From NCBI RefSeq assembly GCF_006861655.1, contig NZ_SESI01000001.1, positions 508,328 to 572,327 of the forward strand: 64,000 bases of DNA. The letters run 5' to 3'. Within the stretch, counting starts at the first letter, position 1; each line of letters opens with the position of its first letter. Below are positions 50,668-61,416 of this stretch, piece by piece. Source of the DNA: Halonotius roseus (GTDB lineage: Archaea > Halobacteriota > Halobacteria > Halobacteriales > Haloferacaceae). Position numbers and translations under genes: made by a program. Under the pieces are notes generated by a model. The model was not told the origin of the DNA and did no database searches. It saw only the letters and a list, made by a program, of their open reading frames with translations.

Positions 50668-51243
50668 CTAGCGGAGTCGTCGCAAACGACGTTGCACCAG
50701 CGAGACTGTCGTCTGTAGGAGACTCCCTTCGGTATCTTCCGCATCCGGCTGTTGGTAGTTCTCAGCCGAATCGCCTTTGCCGTAGTTCGGTTCCCGACGG
50801 CGGAGGAACAGTACTGGCGTGCTGTCGGGGTCGTTATTCAGGCCCCGCTGATTTGGATACGTATTCTGTAATTTCTCCCAGTTGTCGTCGTCGATGCTGC
50901 CGCAGGCAATGATCGCAACATGAGTGTATGCTTTCTGATACTCTCGGACGCGCCCAGCCAGTTGGTCGATATCCTCGGCCGTGAGATCGCGTCTGATCGT
51001 GATTCCAACCGTATCGCTAACGACAACGTCGCATTCCAGCTCGCCATACGCTCTTTCAACAACGAAGTTGCCACCAGTGTCAAGGATTTTGCCGCCGCCG
51101 GCATTCAATCGTGCGTCGAGATACGCATGGAGTTCATCTCGAAACTCAGCTTCCTGTTCGTAGGCTTGCGTCGGTGTCCAGTCGCCAAGCGCGGCTGCGA
51201 CCTCTTGGGCTAACTCTTCTTTCCCGACGATTCCCATGGGCAT
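50668..51243 (-). CDS. Unknown protein, possible nuclease-like fold (191 aa)
   Basis: Helical N-terminus (ELAQEVAAALGDWTPTQAYE; FRDELHAYLDARLNAGGGKI) followed by an alpha/beta core with YGELECDVVVSDTVGITIRR and VAIIACGSIDDDNWEKLQNT. The pattern GELECDVVV...ITIRRDL is compatible with a degenerate PD-(D/E)XK fold lacking the Lys, but this is weak. No operon partner. Confidence 0.55.
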   Translation of the reverse strand: MPMGIVGKEELAQEVAAALGDWTPTQAYEQEAEFRDELHAYLDARLNAGGGKILDTGGNFVVERAYGELECDVVVSDTVGITIRRDLTAEDIDQLAGRVREYQKAYTHVAIIACGSIDDDNWEKLQNTYPNQRGLNNDPDSTPVLFLRRREPNYGKGDSAENYQQPDAEDTEGSLLQTTVSLVQRRLRRLR

Positions 51244-51354
51244 ATGTAAACTACTGGGAGGAACAGCTTAGTTTCATGGTCGCTCCGGTGGGGTGCTACC
51301 GTATTCGCTTGTGTTGATGACAGTCGCACTCTCCCCTCACAGCACGTCTGAGCG

Positions 51355-51493
51355 ATGCTCTTGGAGTTGATTCCGGCGGGACGGTTCGGCCACCGAGGAG
51401 GTGGCGAACGTCGCGCTGTTCCTCGAAAGCGACCTCGCCTCCTACCTCAACGGCGAGCGCATCCTCGTCGATGGCGGCTTTACGCACACCTAA
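51355..51493 (+). pseudogene. Fragment of a short-chain dehydrogenase gene
   Basis: LLELIPAGRFGH in one frame continues in the next frame as TEEVANVALFLESDLASYLN and GERILVDGGFTHT before a stop. This is the C-terminal end of an SDR-family enzyme with a one-base frame slip after RFG. The N-terminal half is absent. Confidence 0.75.
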
Positions 51494-51778
51494 CGGTCGC
51501 GTGGAAGCGGTTGCCGTCGATCAGCCGGTGTTTGAGATGATTCACGTACGATCTGATGAATCAATATTTAGCCTGCTGATACTGTTGCCGGTTGGCATGC
51601 AAGATACAGAGCATACAGTCAGCATGGGATTTTCATACCTGCCCCAATCCCATTCTGAACTGGCTGATGGATTGTGACCACGAATTGACCGGTTACGATG
51701 AATGACTGTCACCGGGATACAGTCCAGTAATGTGTGAAGCAAAACCGATTACTGATATCCTTCGAAAATGGGCGATAT

Positions 51779-52138
51779 ATGCCCTCCACTAGGCGACAGT
51801 TGCTCGTACCCGTTGGAGTGTCTCTCTTGGGTGCTGCCGGATGTCTGGGGTTGGGAGATCCGAACTTGGTGATTAACAACGAGTTGAACCAGAGAGTAAC
51901 TGCAAATATCGATATTACCAGAGTGTCGGATATGCGGGTAGTGAACCGTGCAGACCGCTCGCTTGAAGGCGGGGAAACGACAGCACTCTCGTATCCACTT
52001 GACGAACCTGGGGAGTATCGCATCCAAATTACCGCTCAGGAAGCGAACGTTGGCGGAGAAACAACCGTCTTTGTCGATGAATCTACTGTTATCCATGCCA
52101 CTCTCGATCTCGATGGAGTGTCGTTCGAAACCCGATGA
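51779..52138 (+). CDS. Putative lipoprotein with twin-arginine-like signal (119 aa)
   Basis: From ATG 51,779: MPSTRRQLLVPVGVSLLGAA GCLG. TRRQLL followed by a hydrophobic stretch and the lipobox AAGC fit a haloarchaeal Tat lipoprotein. The mature part is a beta-sandwich-like domain (ANIDITRVSDMRVVNRADRS; SYPLDEPGEYRIQITAQEAN). No family recognised. Confidence 0.7.
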   Translation: MPSTRRQLLVPVGVSLLGAAGCLGLGDPNLVINNELNQRVTANIDITRVSDMRVVNRADRSLEGGETTALSYPLDEPGEYRIQITAQEANVGGETTVFVDESTVIHATLDLDGVSFETR

Positions 52139-52399
52139 CGCTCACCCGACTACCGGTCTGGGAGTCGTATGTGTTAGACTATCTGACTCAAGCTATCTCT
52201 CTTTGAGTCACTGGCTCGATACGAGATACGCGCCTTCCATCTTGCACAGCATGTTATACCAGAATCCAGAGCAGGCTAGTCGCTATCGTCAGTAAGTAAC
52301 TCAAATAAAAACGAGAATGGCCGCGGTCGCAACGCAGTCGATGAGAAGCCGGTACAGCGGTCAGGTTGGCGTGGGTAAGTAAGCGGACTGTGGCCGAAC

Positions 52400-54097
52400 T
52401 TACATTGCGCCGCCCATGCCACCCATGCCGCCCATGCCGCCCATGCCGCCGCCCATGCCGCCAGGGCCGCCGGCCGGTGGGCCGCCGTCATCGTCGTCGT
52501 CGCCGACTTGGCCACCCGAAAGGTCGCCAGCGGCGATCACGTCGTCGATGCGGAGGATCATCACAGCGGCTTCCGTTGCCGACTCGATGGCTTGGGATTT
52601 CACGCGCTGCGGTTCGACGACGCCCTCGGCTTCCATGTCGATCACGTTGCCCGAGTAGGCGTCGAGGCCGGCCGTGAAGTCACCGGCGTCGTGCTGGGAG
52701 CGCAGCGAGACCAGCGAATCAATGGAGTCCAGCCCGGCGTTCTCGGCGAGCGTGCGCGGGATGACTTCCAGTGCGTCGGCGAAGGCCTCGACTGCGAGCT
52801 GTTCGCGGCCCCCGACGGAGTCGGCGAAGTCACGCAGCTGGAGTGCGAGTTCGGTTTCGGGCGCGCCGCCACCAGGGAGCACCTTGCCGTCTTCGAGCGT
52901 GGCGCGAACGACACCGAGGGAGTCCTCGATTGCGCGTTCGACCTCGTCGACGACGTGGTCGGTGCTGCCGCGAACGACGAGGGTGACGCTTTTGGCGTCC
53001 TCGACGTCCTCGACGAAGAGTCGCTCGTCGCCACCGATGTCCTTCTGGGCGACGCTGCCGGCGAAGCCGAGGTCGTCCTCAGTGAGATCGTCAAGGTTGG
53101 AGACGACGCGGCCGCCGGTCGCGCGAGCGAGGGCTTTCAGATCGGAGTTCTTGACGCGGCGGGCGGCGATGATGCCCTCTTGGGCGAGGTAATGCTGGGC
53201 CATGTCGTCGATGCCGTCGCCGACGAAGACGACGTCGACACCGGCGTCAGCGAGCTGGTCGACCATCTCTTTGAGCTGGGCTTCCTCTTGATCGAGGAAC
53301 TCCTGCAGCTGGGATGGGTCGGAAACGTTGACCTCGGCGTCGATCTCGGTCTCTTTGACCTCGAAGGCACCGTCGAACAGCGCGATGTTGGCGTCCTCGG
53401 CGAAGTAGGGCATGTTCTCGTCGACGCGCTCTTTGTCGACGATGACGCCCTCGACGAGTTCGGAGTTGTCGATAGAGCCGCCAACGACGGTTTCGACGTC
53501 GATGTTGTCGAGGTCGATTCCGTCCTCGTCTTCGACGGCCAGCACGGCGTCGACGACGAGTTCCGCGAGGTGGTCTTTCGCGCCTTCGGCGCCCTTGCCG
53601 GTCATCGCCGTGGTGGCGATCTCGACGAGGGTGTCGCGGTCGTCCGCGGAGACTTCGATGGCCTCGCTTTCGAGGATATCCTTGGCCTTCTCGGCGGCCT
53701 CTCGGTACCCCTGTGCGATGGTCGTCGCGTGAATCTCGGAGTCGATCAGTTCCTCGGCCTGATCGAGGAGTTCGCCCGCGATGACGACGGCGGAGGTGGT
53801 GCCGTCACCGACTTCGTTCTCCTGTGTCTCGCTGACTTCGACGATCATGTTCGCGGCGGGGTGGTCGATGTCCATCTCTTTGAGGATGGTGACGCCGTCG
53901 TTCGTGACGACGACCGAGCCACCGGAGTCGACGAGCATCTTGTCCATGCCTTTCGGCCCGAGTGTGGTGCGTACGGACTCGGCAACGGCCTTGCCCGCGG
54001 TGATGTTCATCGACTGAGCGTCCTTCCCGGAGGTGCGCTGGCTCTCCTCGGAGAGCACGATCATCGGCTGATTACCCATTCGCTGTTGTTGAGACAT
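52400..54097 (-). CDS. ths: Thermosome (group II chaperonin) subunit
   Basis: 565 residues from ATG 54,097, with GGAGGTGA just upstream. [40 protein letters not shown] and [20 protein letters not shown] are the ATP-site motifs of the TCP-1 family. The C-terminus is a Gly-Met tail ([13 protein letters not shown]) that fills the folding cavity. A hexadecamer-type chaperone. Confidence 0.96.
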   Translation of the reverse strand: MSQQQRMGNQPMIVLSEESQRTSGKDAQSMNITAGKAVAESVRTTLGPKGMDKMLVDSGGSVVVTNDGVTILKEMDIDHPAANMIVEVSETQENEVGDGTTSAVVIAGELLDQAEELIDSEIHATTIAQGYREAAEKAKDILESEAIEVSADDRDTLVEIATTAMTGKGAEGAKDHLAELVVDAVLAVEDEDGIDLDNIDVETVVGGSIDNSELVEGVIVDKERVDENMPYFAEDANIALFDGAFEVKETEIDAEVNVSDPSQLQEFLDQEEAQLKEMVDQLADAGVDVVFVGDGIDDMAQHYLAQEGIIAARRVKNSDLKALARATGGRVVSNLDDLTEDDLGFAGSVAQKDIGGDERLFVEDVEDAKSVTLVVRGSTDHVVDEVERAIEDSLGVVRATLEDGKVLPGGGAPETELALQLRDFADSVGGREQLAVEAFADALEVIPRTLAENAGLDSIDSLVSLRSQHDAGDFTAGLDAYSGNVIDMEAEGVVEPQRVKSQAIESATEAAVMILRIDDVIAAGDLSGGQVGDDDDDGGPPAGGPGGMGGGMGGMGGMGGMGGAM

Positions 54098-54139
54098 AGT
54101 CACCTCCGGATTGTTTGTGATTCTATATAAACCCTTCGT

Positions 54140-54394
54140 ATGCGGTTACCGAGCGGCGCGCTGTCTGACAAATTGAGGCATGTGATAGACTACCAACCAG
54201 GTGATTTAAATACTGATCAGATCGCCGTCGACGCCGGAACACAGCTGCCGGGATCGCAATCAGCGATCACAGAAACAGCCGGTGGGATCACAAGCACCCA
54301 CCTATTTGACGCGGGTGGGCGTACACACCAAATAGACGAAGCCGTCGTGTCGCCGCAGGACGGCAGCGACGCGACGGGAGGAAGTAATCGATGA
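54140..54394 (+). CDS. Doubtful small ORF before cdc48 (84 aa)
   Basis: ATG 54,140 to TGA 54,392-54,394; it overlaps the cdc48 start (ATGA). A TATA-like GATTTAAATACTG inside it (54,204) probably serves cdc48, which argues against coding. The sequence is polar without motifs. Kept for the coupling only. Confidence 0.25.
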   Translation: MRLPSGALSDKLRHVIDYQPGDLNTDQIAVDAGTQLPGSQSAITETAGGITSTHLFDAGGRTHQIDEAVVSPQDGSDATGGSNR

Positions 54395-56904
54395 AACTAC
54401 GCGTCAAACCACTCAACAGGGAGACTCCGGGCAACGGGATCGCAACGATCGACCGCGAATCGATGGCGACACTCGGGGTCAACAACGGCGAGTTTGTCAC
54501 GATCAGCCACGGCAACCGGACGGCCGTCCTCCGGGCACAACTCAGCCAAAACCGGGATCGACAGCGCGGGATCATCGGGATCGACGGCCAAACCCGGAAA
54601 ACCCTCGGCACCCGTATCGACCAACTCGTCGAGGTCTCCTCGGCCGATGTCGAGCCAGCAGCCCGACTGGCGGTCGTCATCCCCGAAGGTCTCCGAATCC
54701 AAGGCGATATCGCCGCCTACATCCACGACAAGCTCGCCAACCGCGCGGTCAGCCCCGGCAAAACGGTGTCGGTGACGATGGGCTTTCGTTCGCTAAACGG
54801 GGAGTCGAACCGCCGCATCCCGGTGAAGATCGTCGGTAGCGAGCCCGGCGGCACCGTCGTCGTCACCGACTCAACGGCCATCGACATCGTCGAGGAGCCA
54901 ACCGACAGCGACGACGAAGAAACGGAGTCGACCGACGCCGACCCGCCGGGGATCACCTACGAGGACGTTGGCGGCCTCGACGCCGAACTCGACGCGGTAC
55001 GAGAGATGATCGAGTTGCCGATGCGACACCCCGAGCTGTTTCAGGCGCTCGGCATCGAGCCGCCGCAGGGCGTGTTGTTACACGGGCCACCAGGGACAGG
55101 TAAGACCCTCATTGCGAAGGCCGTCGCCAACGAGATCGAGGCGGATTTCCAGACCATCTCGGGGCCGGAAATAATGTCGAAATACTACGGCGAAAGCGAG
55201 GAGCGGCTACGGGAGGTCTTTGAGACTGCCGAAAGCGAGGAGCCCGCGATCGTCTTCATCGACGAGATCGATTCGATCGCGCCGAAACGCGGCGACACCG
55301 AGGGCAGCGTCGAACACCGCGTCGTCGCCCAACTCCTCTCGCTGATGGACGGGCTGGGCGATCACGGCCAGATCACCGTCATCGGCACCACAAACCGCAT
55401 CGACGCCGTCGACCCCGCACTCCGGCGCGGCGGCCGCTTCGATCGAGAGATCGAGGTCGGCGCGCCCGACGCCAACGGCCGCGGGGAAATCCTCCGGATC
55501 CACACCCGTGAGATGCCGCTGGCCGACGATGTCGATCTCGACGCCTACGCAAGCAACACGCATGGCTTTGTCGGCGCGGATCTCGAAAGCGTGGTGCGGG
55601 AAGCGGGGATGAACGCCCTCCGGCGTGTTCGGCCGACGCTGGATCTAGATGCGGAGACGATCGACGCCGAGACGCTGGACGGCCTTGCGGTGACCGCGGA
55701 CGATTTTCGGCGCGCGCTCAGGGAGGTCGAACCCAGCGCGCTCAGAGAGGTCTTTGTCGAAGCCCCGAACGTGACGTGGGACGATGTCGGCGGGCTCCCG
55801 GAAACGAAGGCACGGCTCCAGGAGGCCATCCAGTGGCCGCTGGCCTACCCCGACGCCTACCGGCAGGTCGATCTCCACGCCCCCAAGGGCATCCTGCTGC
55901 ATGGGCCACCCGGAACCGGAAAGACGCTGCTGGCGAAGGCTGTCGCCAACGAGGCCGACTCAAACTTCATCTCCGTCAAGGGGCCGGAGCTGTTCGACAA
56001 ATACATCGGTGAAAGCGAGAAGGGCGTCCGAGAAATCTTCAGCAAAGCCCGCGAGAACGCCCCAACGGTCGTCTTCTTCGATGAGATCGACGCGATCGCA
56101 ACCCAGCGCGGCAGCGGGGGCGACTCCCAGGTCAGCGAGCGCGTCGTCAGCCAACTACTGACCGAGCTCGATGGCCTCGAAGCACTCGAAGACGTGGTCG
56201 TGATCGCCGCGACAAACCGACCGGAGCTGCTCGACGACGCGCTCACCCGTGCGGGCCGAATCGAAGAACAGATCGCGGTCGACGAGCCGGATGAGGCGGC
56301 CAGACGCGAGATCCTGGCGATCCACACCCGCGACCGACCGGTTGCCGGCGATGTCGACCTCGACGCGCTGGCGGCGGCGACCGAGGGGTTTGTCGGCGCG
56401 GAGCTGGCCGCGCTCTGCCGGAAAGCAGCGACCGAGGCCGTGCGGGCCCACGTCCGTGCCCGCGACGATGACCAACCGGCGGCTGTCGAGGAGATGCGGC
56501 TCACACGACCGGGCTTTGAAGCCGCCCTCAACGAGATCAGCGACGACGACCGAACGATCGACTGGCCCGCCCGTGACGACGACGCGAGCGATGACGAGGA
56601 ACAAACCACGACCGATGACGCGACCGCTCCGACCGGCAACGACGCGGACACCACGGCGACAGAGGGTACAGCCGATAGGGAGTCCGCCGCAGAAGCGGCC
56701 CCAGCAGAGGCCGGCATCGAACCCGGTAGGAACACCGCCGAGAGCGAGCCCCAAACCGAACCGCCGGATGCTGCCGAGCAATCCACTGAACCGGCGGCTG
56801 AGACAGAGACACCATCAGCATCGCCCTACGATACAGACACGCGAGAGAGCGACCAGCAGTCGGCTGTCGAGGATGATGAGGCGGACAGCCAGAAATCAAG
56901 CTGA
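54391..56904 (+). CDS. Cdc48/p97-type AAA+ ATPase
   Basis: 837 residues. An N-terminal double-psi-type domain ([20 protein letters not shown]) precedes two AAA modules, each with GPPGTGKT, Walker B ([24 protein letters not shown]) and [18 protein letters not shown] arginine regions. The last 120 residues are an acidic, Thr/Glu-rich tail. It unfolds substrates, probably for the proteasome. Confidence 0.95.
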   Translation: MKLRVKPLNRETPGNGIATIDRESMATLGVNNGEFVTISHGNRTAVLRAQLSQNRDRQRGIIGIDGQTRKTLGTRIDQLVEVSSADVEPAARLAVVIPEGLRIQGDIAAYIHDKLANRAVSPGKTVSVTMGFRSLNGESNRRIPVKIVGSEPGGTVVVTDSTAIDIVEEPTDSDDEETESTDADPPGITYEDVGGLDAELDAVREMIELPMRHPELFQALGIEPPQGVLLHGPPGTGKTLIAKAVANEIEADFQTISGPEIMSKYYGESEERLREVFETAESEEPAIVFIDEIDSIAPKRGDTEGSVEHRVVAQLLSLMDGLGDHGQITVIGTTNRIDAVDPALRRGGRFDREIEVGAPDANGRGEILRIHTREMPLADDVDLDAYASNTHGFVGADLESVVREAGMNALRRVRPTLDLDAETIDAETLDGLAVTADDFRRALREVEPSALREVFVEAPNVTWDDVGGLPETKARLQEAIQWPLAYPDAYRQVDLHAPKGILLHGPPGTGKTLLAKAVANEADSNFISVKGPELFDKYIGESEKGVREIFSKARENAPTVVFFDEIDAIATQRGSGGDSQVSERVVSQLLTELDGLEALEDVVVIAATNRPELLDDALTRAGRIEEQIAVDEPDEAARREILAIHTRDRPVAGDVDLDALAAATEGFVGAELAALCRKAATEAVRAHVRARDDDQPAAVEEMRLTRPGFEAALNEISDDDRTIDWPARDDDASDDEEQTTTDDATAPTGNDADTTATEGTADRESAAEAAPAEAGIEPGRNTAESEPQTEPPDAAEQSTEPAAETETPSASPYDTDTRESDQQSAVEDDEADSQKSS

Positions 56905-56942
56905 CGCGATAGGGCTGCTGCCCAGAAATCAAGCTAGCGCGA

Positions 56943-57476
56943 TCAGGTGAGATCCGGGCCGCGGGTTAGCTCACGGTGTTTGTCCTCAAGGAACGCGTAA
57001 ACCGCGCCGTGGGGCGCGCCGTCGAGGATCATCCCAACAGCCCGCCGGACAGCGGACACCTCCTCGGCGTCGCCGATGATCCCCACCGTCGAGCCGTAGA
57101 TCACGACATCAGCACCGGATAGCTCCTCCATGAGCTCGCGGGTGCGGCCGTCCTCGCCGATGATCCGGCCTTTCTGACGGCGGAGGTCGTTGTCGTTGCG
57201 GGTCTGCTCGGAGAGGTCGATCAGCTCAAAGCGGCGCATATCGCTGTCGAGCAGCGACAGCGCGGTCTCGGGCTTGAACCCGCGGCCGATCGCCTTGACG
57301 ATATCGGGGGCGACAAGTGCGCTCACGGGATCGCCAACCGATTCGATGGCGACCGAGCCGGACTCGGAGTCGATATCCAGCCGCACCTCCGAGCGGGATT
57401 CGATCTCCCGCATCGTCTCGCCACCCTCGCCGATGAGGACGCCGATCCGATCCTGCGGGACTTTGACGTGTTGCAT
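56943..57476 (-). CDS. KH-domain RNA-binding protein, PNO1/Dim2-like (177 aa)
   Basis: Two KH motifs: VPQDRIGVLIGEGGETMREI and RRQKGRIIGEDGRTRELMEE, the latter followed by GADVVIYGSTVGIIGDAEEV. This matches archaeal relatives of PNO1/Dim2, which bind the 3' end of pre-16S rRNA. It lies next to RIO1 kinase and aIF1A genes, all on the minus strand, as in many archaea. Confidence 0.88.
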   Translation of the reverse strand: MQHVKVPQDRIGVLIGEGGETMREIESRSEVRLDIDSESGSVAIESVGDPVSALVAPDIVKAIGRGFKPETALSLLDSDMRRFELIDLSEQTRNDNDLRRQKGRIIGEDGRTRELMEELSGADVVIYGSTVGIIGDAEEVSAVRRAVGMILDGAPHGAVYAFLEDKHRELTRGPDLT

Positions 57477-57541
57477 ACGGTTGCTACCCCGCGGATCTTT
57501 TTAAGCGTGTTCCTCGGGAGTCTCCGCTTTCGGAACGCGAG

Positions 57542-58405
57542 TCAGGGGCCGATCCGGTCGTCGTCGCCGGCAATAAACCCAAACAGCTCGTCGGCGTCGG
57601 TGTCGACCCCCTGTCGGCTGAAGAAGGCGGCGACGTTCTCACAGTCCCGTCGGAGGAGGTCACCGGCGTTTGGGTGGTGGACGGTGACAGCTTGTCCGAG
57701 ATCGATGATAACCAATTCGCCGTCGTGAATAATCATATTGTACTCCGAGAGATCGCCGTGGATCAGCCCCGCCGCGTGAAGCCGGCGCATATACTCCCGC
57801 ACCACCTCGTAGGCCGTCTCGGGGTTTTCGACGTTCACCTCGGCGAGTCTGCGGGCGCGATCCTCGACTAACCCCACCAGTTCCATCACGAGGACGTTGC
57901 GCTCGACGGCGATGGGGCGTGGAACGCGAACCCCGGCCTCTCGGGCGCGCTGGAGGTTGGCAAACTCCTTGCGCACCCACGCGAGGACGACCGCCTTCTT
58001 GTCGGAGCCAAGTCCCTCAAATCGGGGGTCGCCCTCCAGATACGTCCGCATCTGCTGGAACGGCGAGGCGTTGATCCGGAAGATCTTGACGGCGACCTCA
58101 GCACCCTCGCCGCCCATCGCCTCGTAGACGTTGGCCTCCTTGCCGGTCGAGATCGGCCCGCCGAAGGCCTCGATGTGGCCGTCGGCGACGAGCTTGTACA
58201 GCGCGCCGAAGGTCGCGTCGTCGAACACCGACTGTTCGACCTTGAATTGCTCGGCGTCTTTGATCCGATCCTCAAACTGCTCGAACTCCCGGTCGCGCCG
58301 GCGGGCGATCCGGTCGGCCTCGGTGTCGGTGACATCGATGGTTTCCCACTCGTCGCCGATGGCGGCCTCGGGATCGGTATCGAGCAGGCCGTACTCGTCG
58401 GTCAT
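57542..58405 (-). CDS. rio1: RIO1-family serine kinase
   Basis: 287 residues from ATG 58,405. GGPISTGKEANVYEAMGGEG is the RIO nucleotide loop (STGKEANVY), EVAVKIFRINASPFQQM the Lys strand, LIHGDLSEYNMIIHDGELVI the catalytic loop and IIDLGQAVTVHHPNA the metal-binding loop. Eukaryotic Rio1 acts in 40S maturation; the neighbouring KH protein supports the same role. Confidence 0.94.
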   Translation of the reverse strand: MTDEYGLLDTDPEAAIGDEWETIDVTDTEADRIARRRDREFEQFEDRIKDAEQFKVEQSVFDDATFGALYKLVADGHIEAFGGPISTGKEANVYEAMGGEGAEVAVKIFRINASPFQQMRTYLEGDPRFEGLGSDKKAVVLAWVRKEFANLQRAREAGVRVPRPIAVERNVLVMELVGLVEDRARRLAEVNVENPETAYEVVREYMRRLHAAGLIHGDLSEYNMIIHDGELVIIDLGQAVTVHHPNAGDLLRRDCENVAAFFSRQGVDTDADELFGFIAGDDDRIGP

Positions 58406-58482
58406 TGGACGTCCTACACGACGTGGAGGGAAAAGCGTCGTCGGTCGCGGCGTGGTTCGGCGGGCCGTGAAGCCGGTGGTCG

Positions 58483-58767
58483 CTACTGCAGGTGACCTTC
58501 GCGGCGGAGTTGGTCGGCCTCGCTTTGCTCGTAGCGGTGGACGATGTCGGCTTTCTCGTCCTGCCAGTCCCACGGATCGACGATGACGAGGTCGTCCTCG
58601 CGGATCCAGACGCGTTTCTGCATCCGGCCCGGGATGCGGGCGGTGCGCTCGACGCCGTCCGCACACCGGACGGTGACGCGGTTGGCACCAAGCATGTCGG
58701 TGACTTCCGCGAAGACCTCCCCATCGTCGGGCATTCGGAGGTCGCGTCGCCCCTCGTTGTCGCTCAT
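58483..58767 (-). CDS. eif1a: Translation initiation factor aIF1A
   Basis: 94 residues from ATG 58,767. [20 protein letters not shown], then [20 protein letters not shown] and [20 protein letters not shown], form the OB-fold core. Typical length for archaeal aIF1A. Binds the small subunit A site during initiation. Confidence 0.95.
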   Translation of the reverse strand: MSDNEGRRDLRMPDDGEVFAEVTDMLGANRVTVRCADGVERTARIPGRMQKRVWIREDDLVIVDPWDWQDEKADIVHRYEQSEADQLRREGHLQ

Positions 58768-58829
58768 AGGCGACGGTAGGGTATCACGCGTGTAAAAATC
58801 GTGGGGTTCGGGCGACGCACGTGACAGGG

Positions 58830-59933
58830 CTACACACACCCGCCAGCGGTCGATTCGACGGTTTCAGGCGCGTCATCGTCGACCACCCCCTTCGTCAGTG
58901 TGTAACACAGATCGGCTGATAGCTCCGGTTCGGAGCCATCCGGGATCGTGAACGATGTGTTCGGGCTGTCGTAGTCTCCCTCGGTGTAGACCCAGATCGT
59001 CGTTGCGTCGGCAACGCGGTCGTTGTATCGGTTCCGAACATCGACCGGGAACTCCCACTCGGCGTCAGCAGCGTTTCGCAGGTAGGTCGCCGATGGTTCG
59101 GTGGTGTTCGTCCCGATATCGATCTTGTGAACCGTGAGCTCGTACGTTTCCGAACGGTCTAGGGTGACGGTCGCAACGTCGTCGGCGACAGCGACGGAGT
59201 TGACAGTTGCCTCCCCCTCAAGAATCGTGTCACGCCACGTTTCGGCTGAGAGCTGTGTCGGCAATCGCAGGCGGATCGGGTCGCTGCTGGCTTCAACGTC
59301 GACCGTTGTCGACTCGGTAACGCGCTCGACAACAAAGGATTCGGTGTCGATGCCGGTCGCCGCCAACTCGCCGTCAACGACGAGCAGCGAGATCTCGGTG
59401 TCGTCGACGACGGGCTGGCGGTTGGCGGCCAGCTCGATGCGCGCCTCCGAGTCGTACTGGGCGGCGAGTACGCCGTGTTCGATCCGGTAGTCCGGGGTGG
59501 CGTCGAGTTCTCGGTAGGCTGGCTCGTAGGTGATCGCCCGCGTCGTGTAGCTTCGCGTCGTTCCGTTCCAGTAATTGCCGAAGGAGTCGTCGTCGCTCAC
59601 GGCGTCGGCGTTGTCGATGGCGAGTGTCGCCGGCTCGGTCGTGGTAAGCGTGCCGGCGGTCGGCGGCGGATAGACGAACAGCAGCCGGTCGTCGTACTCG
59701 GCTCCGAGGTCGAGCGTCGTCGGCTGCGGCCGGCCGGTCACGCTCGTCTCGAAAATCGCCGTCTCAAGACCGACCAGCTGATCGGCGACCCGCTGGCTGT
59801 GATCGAGTTCCGCCCGGCTGATATCCGCGGGCACAAGGCCGGCTTGGGCGGTCGTCAGCGCGACGACGAGAAAACCAAACAGCAGGATCGCGCCGATCTG
59901 CATCGACTGTCCGCGGCTATCGGAGGGGCGCAT
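58830..59933 (-). CDS. Pilin-like surface protein with N-terminal anchor (367 aa)
   Basis: The first 30 residues ([28 protein letters not shown]) carry a pilin-like basic stretch followed by a hydrophobic helix. The rest is a beta-rich extracellular region with [20 protein letters not shown] and many Thr/Asp. Haloarchaea have families of such prepilin-peptidase-type substrates of unknown role. Confidence 0.7.
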   Translation of the reverse strand: MRPSDSRGQSMQIGAILLFGFLVVALTTAQAGLVPADISRAELDHSQRVADQLVGLETAIFETSVTGRPQPTTLDLGAEYDDRLLFVYPPPTAGTLTTTEPATLAIDNADAVSDDDSFGNYWNGTTRSYTTRAITYEPAYRELDATPDYRIEHGVLAAQYDSEARIELAANRQPVVDDTEISLLVVDGELAATGIDTESFVVERVTESTTVDVEASSDPIRLRLPTQLSAETWRDTILEGEATVNSVAVADDVATVTLDRSETYELTVHKIDIGTNTTEPSATYLRNAADAEWEFPVDVRNRYNDRVADATTIWVYTEGDYDSPNTSFTIPDGSEPELSADLCYTLTKGVVDDDAPETVESTAGGCV

Positions 59934-60020
59934 TGCGCTGTCTGGCCGCGGTATCAGATAAAAAGGCTCGGCTGCGATGGCGGTAGTTCAGATGCAGAGT
60001 GAAGTTGAAGCAGTAGAATA

Positions 60021-60300
60021 GAAAGCCCTCGACGCGCTCGACCACCGAAAGACTCGCTTGCGCTCGTCTTTCGAGGTTCTGCTCGCTTCGTCGCCGGCCT
60101 ACGGCCGGCTTCCAGCGGGATCGTAGATCCCGCCCGGCTCGCAGAACTCCCGGGACTCGCTGCGCTCCTCGTCACTCACTACGTTCGTTCCTGCGGTGCT
60201 TGCGTCGTCCGGGTTCGCCGAGCGGGCGGCCGGCGACGCCGGCCGCCGGTAACGTGGCGGCTTCGCCGCCACGCGCGTCTCGCCCTTTCAGTCCGCCAGG
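60021..60300. repeat. Dispersed intergenic repeat, copy 2
   Basis: Longer relative of 50,155-50,272: the same start (GAAAGCCCTCGACGCGCTCG) and end (CGCCCTTTCAGTCCGCCAGG), with an extra internal 160 bases containing palindromic GGCCTACGGCC and GGGATCGTAGATCCC parts. It sits between the pilin-like gene and tyrS. Confidence 0.7.
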
Positions 60301-60382
60301 ATATCGGCTGGTCGGCCGGGCGATCAACCTGATTGTCTGGTCGAAAACACCGAACAAAAAGCACCACCACTGTCGCGGAAAA

Positions 60383-61369
60383 TTACGCGTTCAGTTGCTG
60401 GCGACCGGGTTCGATGAGCGCGTTGAGTTCGGCCGCGAGGGCGGATTTCGCGTCCATCGGGTGTAGCTCGCCGGATTCGAGATCAGCTTCCAGCGTCTCG
60501 TAGTCGTCGTATTCGAGATCGCCACCGTACTGTTCGGGGCGTTCGACGACGACCGTCTCGACCCGCGGGAAGACATGGTACTGGAACAACTGGAGGACTG
60601 GGTTCTCACGTTCGTTGCCGTCGCCGTCGGGGTCGGGATCAGCGGTTGGCGGACAGTAAGCGTCGTTGATTTTTGTCTCGATCTCGTCTTCAGTGTCCTC
60701 CATCGAGATCGTCACGCCGGAGCTGGAGGCCATCTTGCCGACGCCGCTAGAGAGGTCGGCGATAATCGGCGTGTGGAGTGCGGGTCGAACCTCGTAGTCG
60801 AGTTCCGGCAGTGTCTCCCGAGCGAGCATGTGGACTTTCCGCTGGTCGAGCCCGCCGACCGCGAGATCGACATCGAGGTATTCGATATCGAGTGCCTGCA
60901 TGAGTGGGTAGACCATCTGGGAGACCTTCGCGTGGTCGCCGCGAGCGATCTCGGCCATCGCCCGTTGGGCGCGGGAGAGTGTCGTTTCGAGTTCGAGGGC
61001 ATGGAGGTCGAGGGTGTACTCCTCGTCGAGTTGGTACTCCGAGCCGAGGACAAACTCGGTTTGGCTCTCGTCGAGGCCGTAGGCGATGAACTGCTCCTGC
61101 ATTCGGTCGGCCGTCTCACGGATCTCGGCGAAGGTGCCCTTGTCGTTGAGATAGGCGTGAACATCGGCCAAGAGGACGGTGATCTCGAAGCCCGCCTCCT
61201 GTAGCTCGATGAGCTTCGTCGCCGTCAGCATGTGCCCGAGGTGGAGGACGCCGGAGGGTTCGTAGCCGACATACGCCCGCTTGCCGTTAGGGTCGTCTGC
61301 CAACTCCTCAAGCTCCTCCTCGGTGACCACCTCGGCGGCGTTCCGGGTGATCAGCTCGTAGGCATCCAT
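60383..61369 (-). CDS. tyrS: Tyrosyl-tRNA synthetase (archaeal type)
   Basis: 328 residues. HIGH-like HLGHM (in PSGVLHLGHMLTATKL), tyrosine-site VGGLDQRKVHMLARETL and the KMSKS-like KMASSSG. Short archaeal/eukaryotic form without S4 domain. Downstream is an intergenic repeat. Confidence 0.95.
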   Translation of the reverse strand: MDAYELITRNAAEVVTEEELEELADDPNGKRAYVGYEPSGVLHLGHMLTATKLIELQEAGFEITVLLADVHAYLNDKGTFAEIRETADRMQEQFIAYGLDESQTEFVLGSEYQLDEEYTLDLHALELETTLSRAQRAMAEIARGDHAKVSQMVYPLMQALDIEYLDVDLAVGGLDQRKVHMLARETLPELDYEVRPALHTPIIADLSSGVGKMASSSGVTISMEDTEDEIETKINDAYCPPTADPDPDGDGNERENPVLQLFQYHVFPRVETVVVERPEQYGGDLEYDDYETLEADLESGELHPMDAKSALAAELNALIEPGRQQLNA

Positions 61370-61416
61370 GCAGTGTCGTCGGGTCAGCGGTGTAAAATGA
61401 CTTCTGAATGTGGTCG

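Noticed and set aside
52508..54130. 540-codon plus-strand ORF opposite the thermosome gene
   Set aside because: Antisense shadow; the sense strand encodes a complete group II chaperonin.
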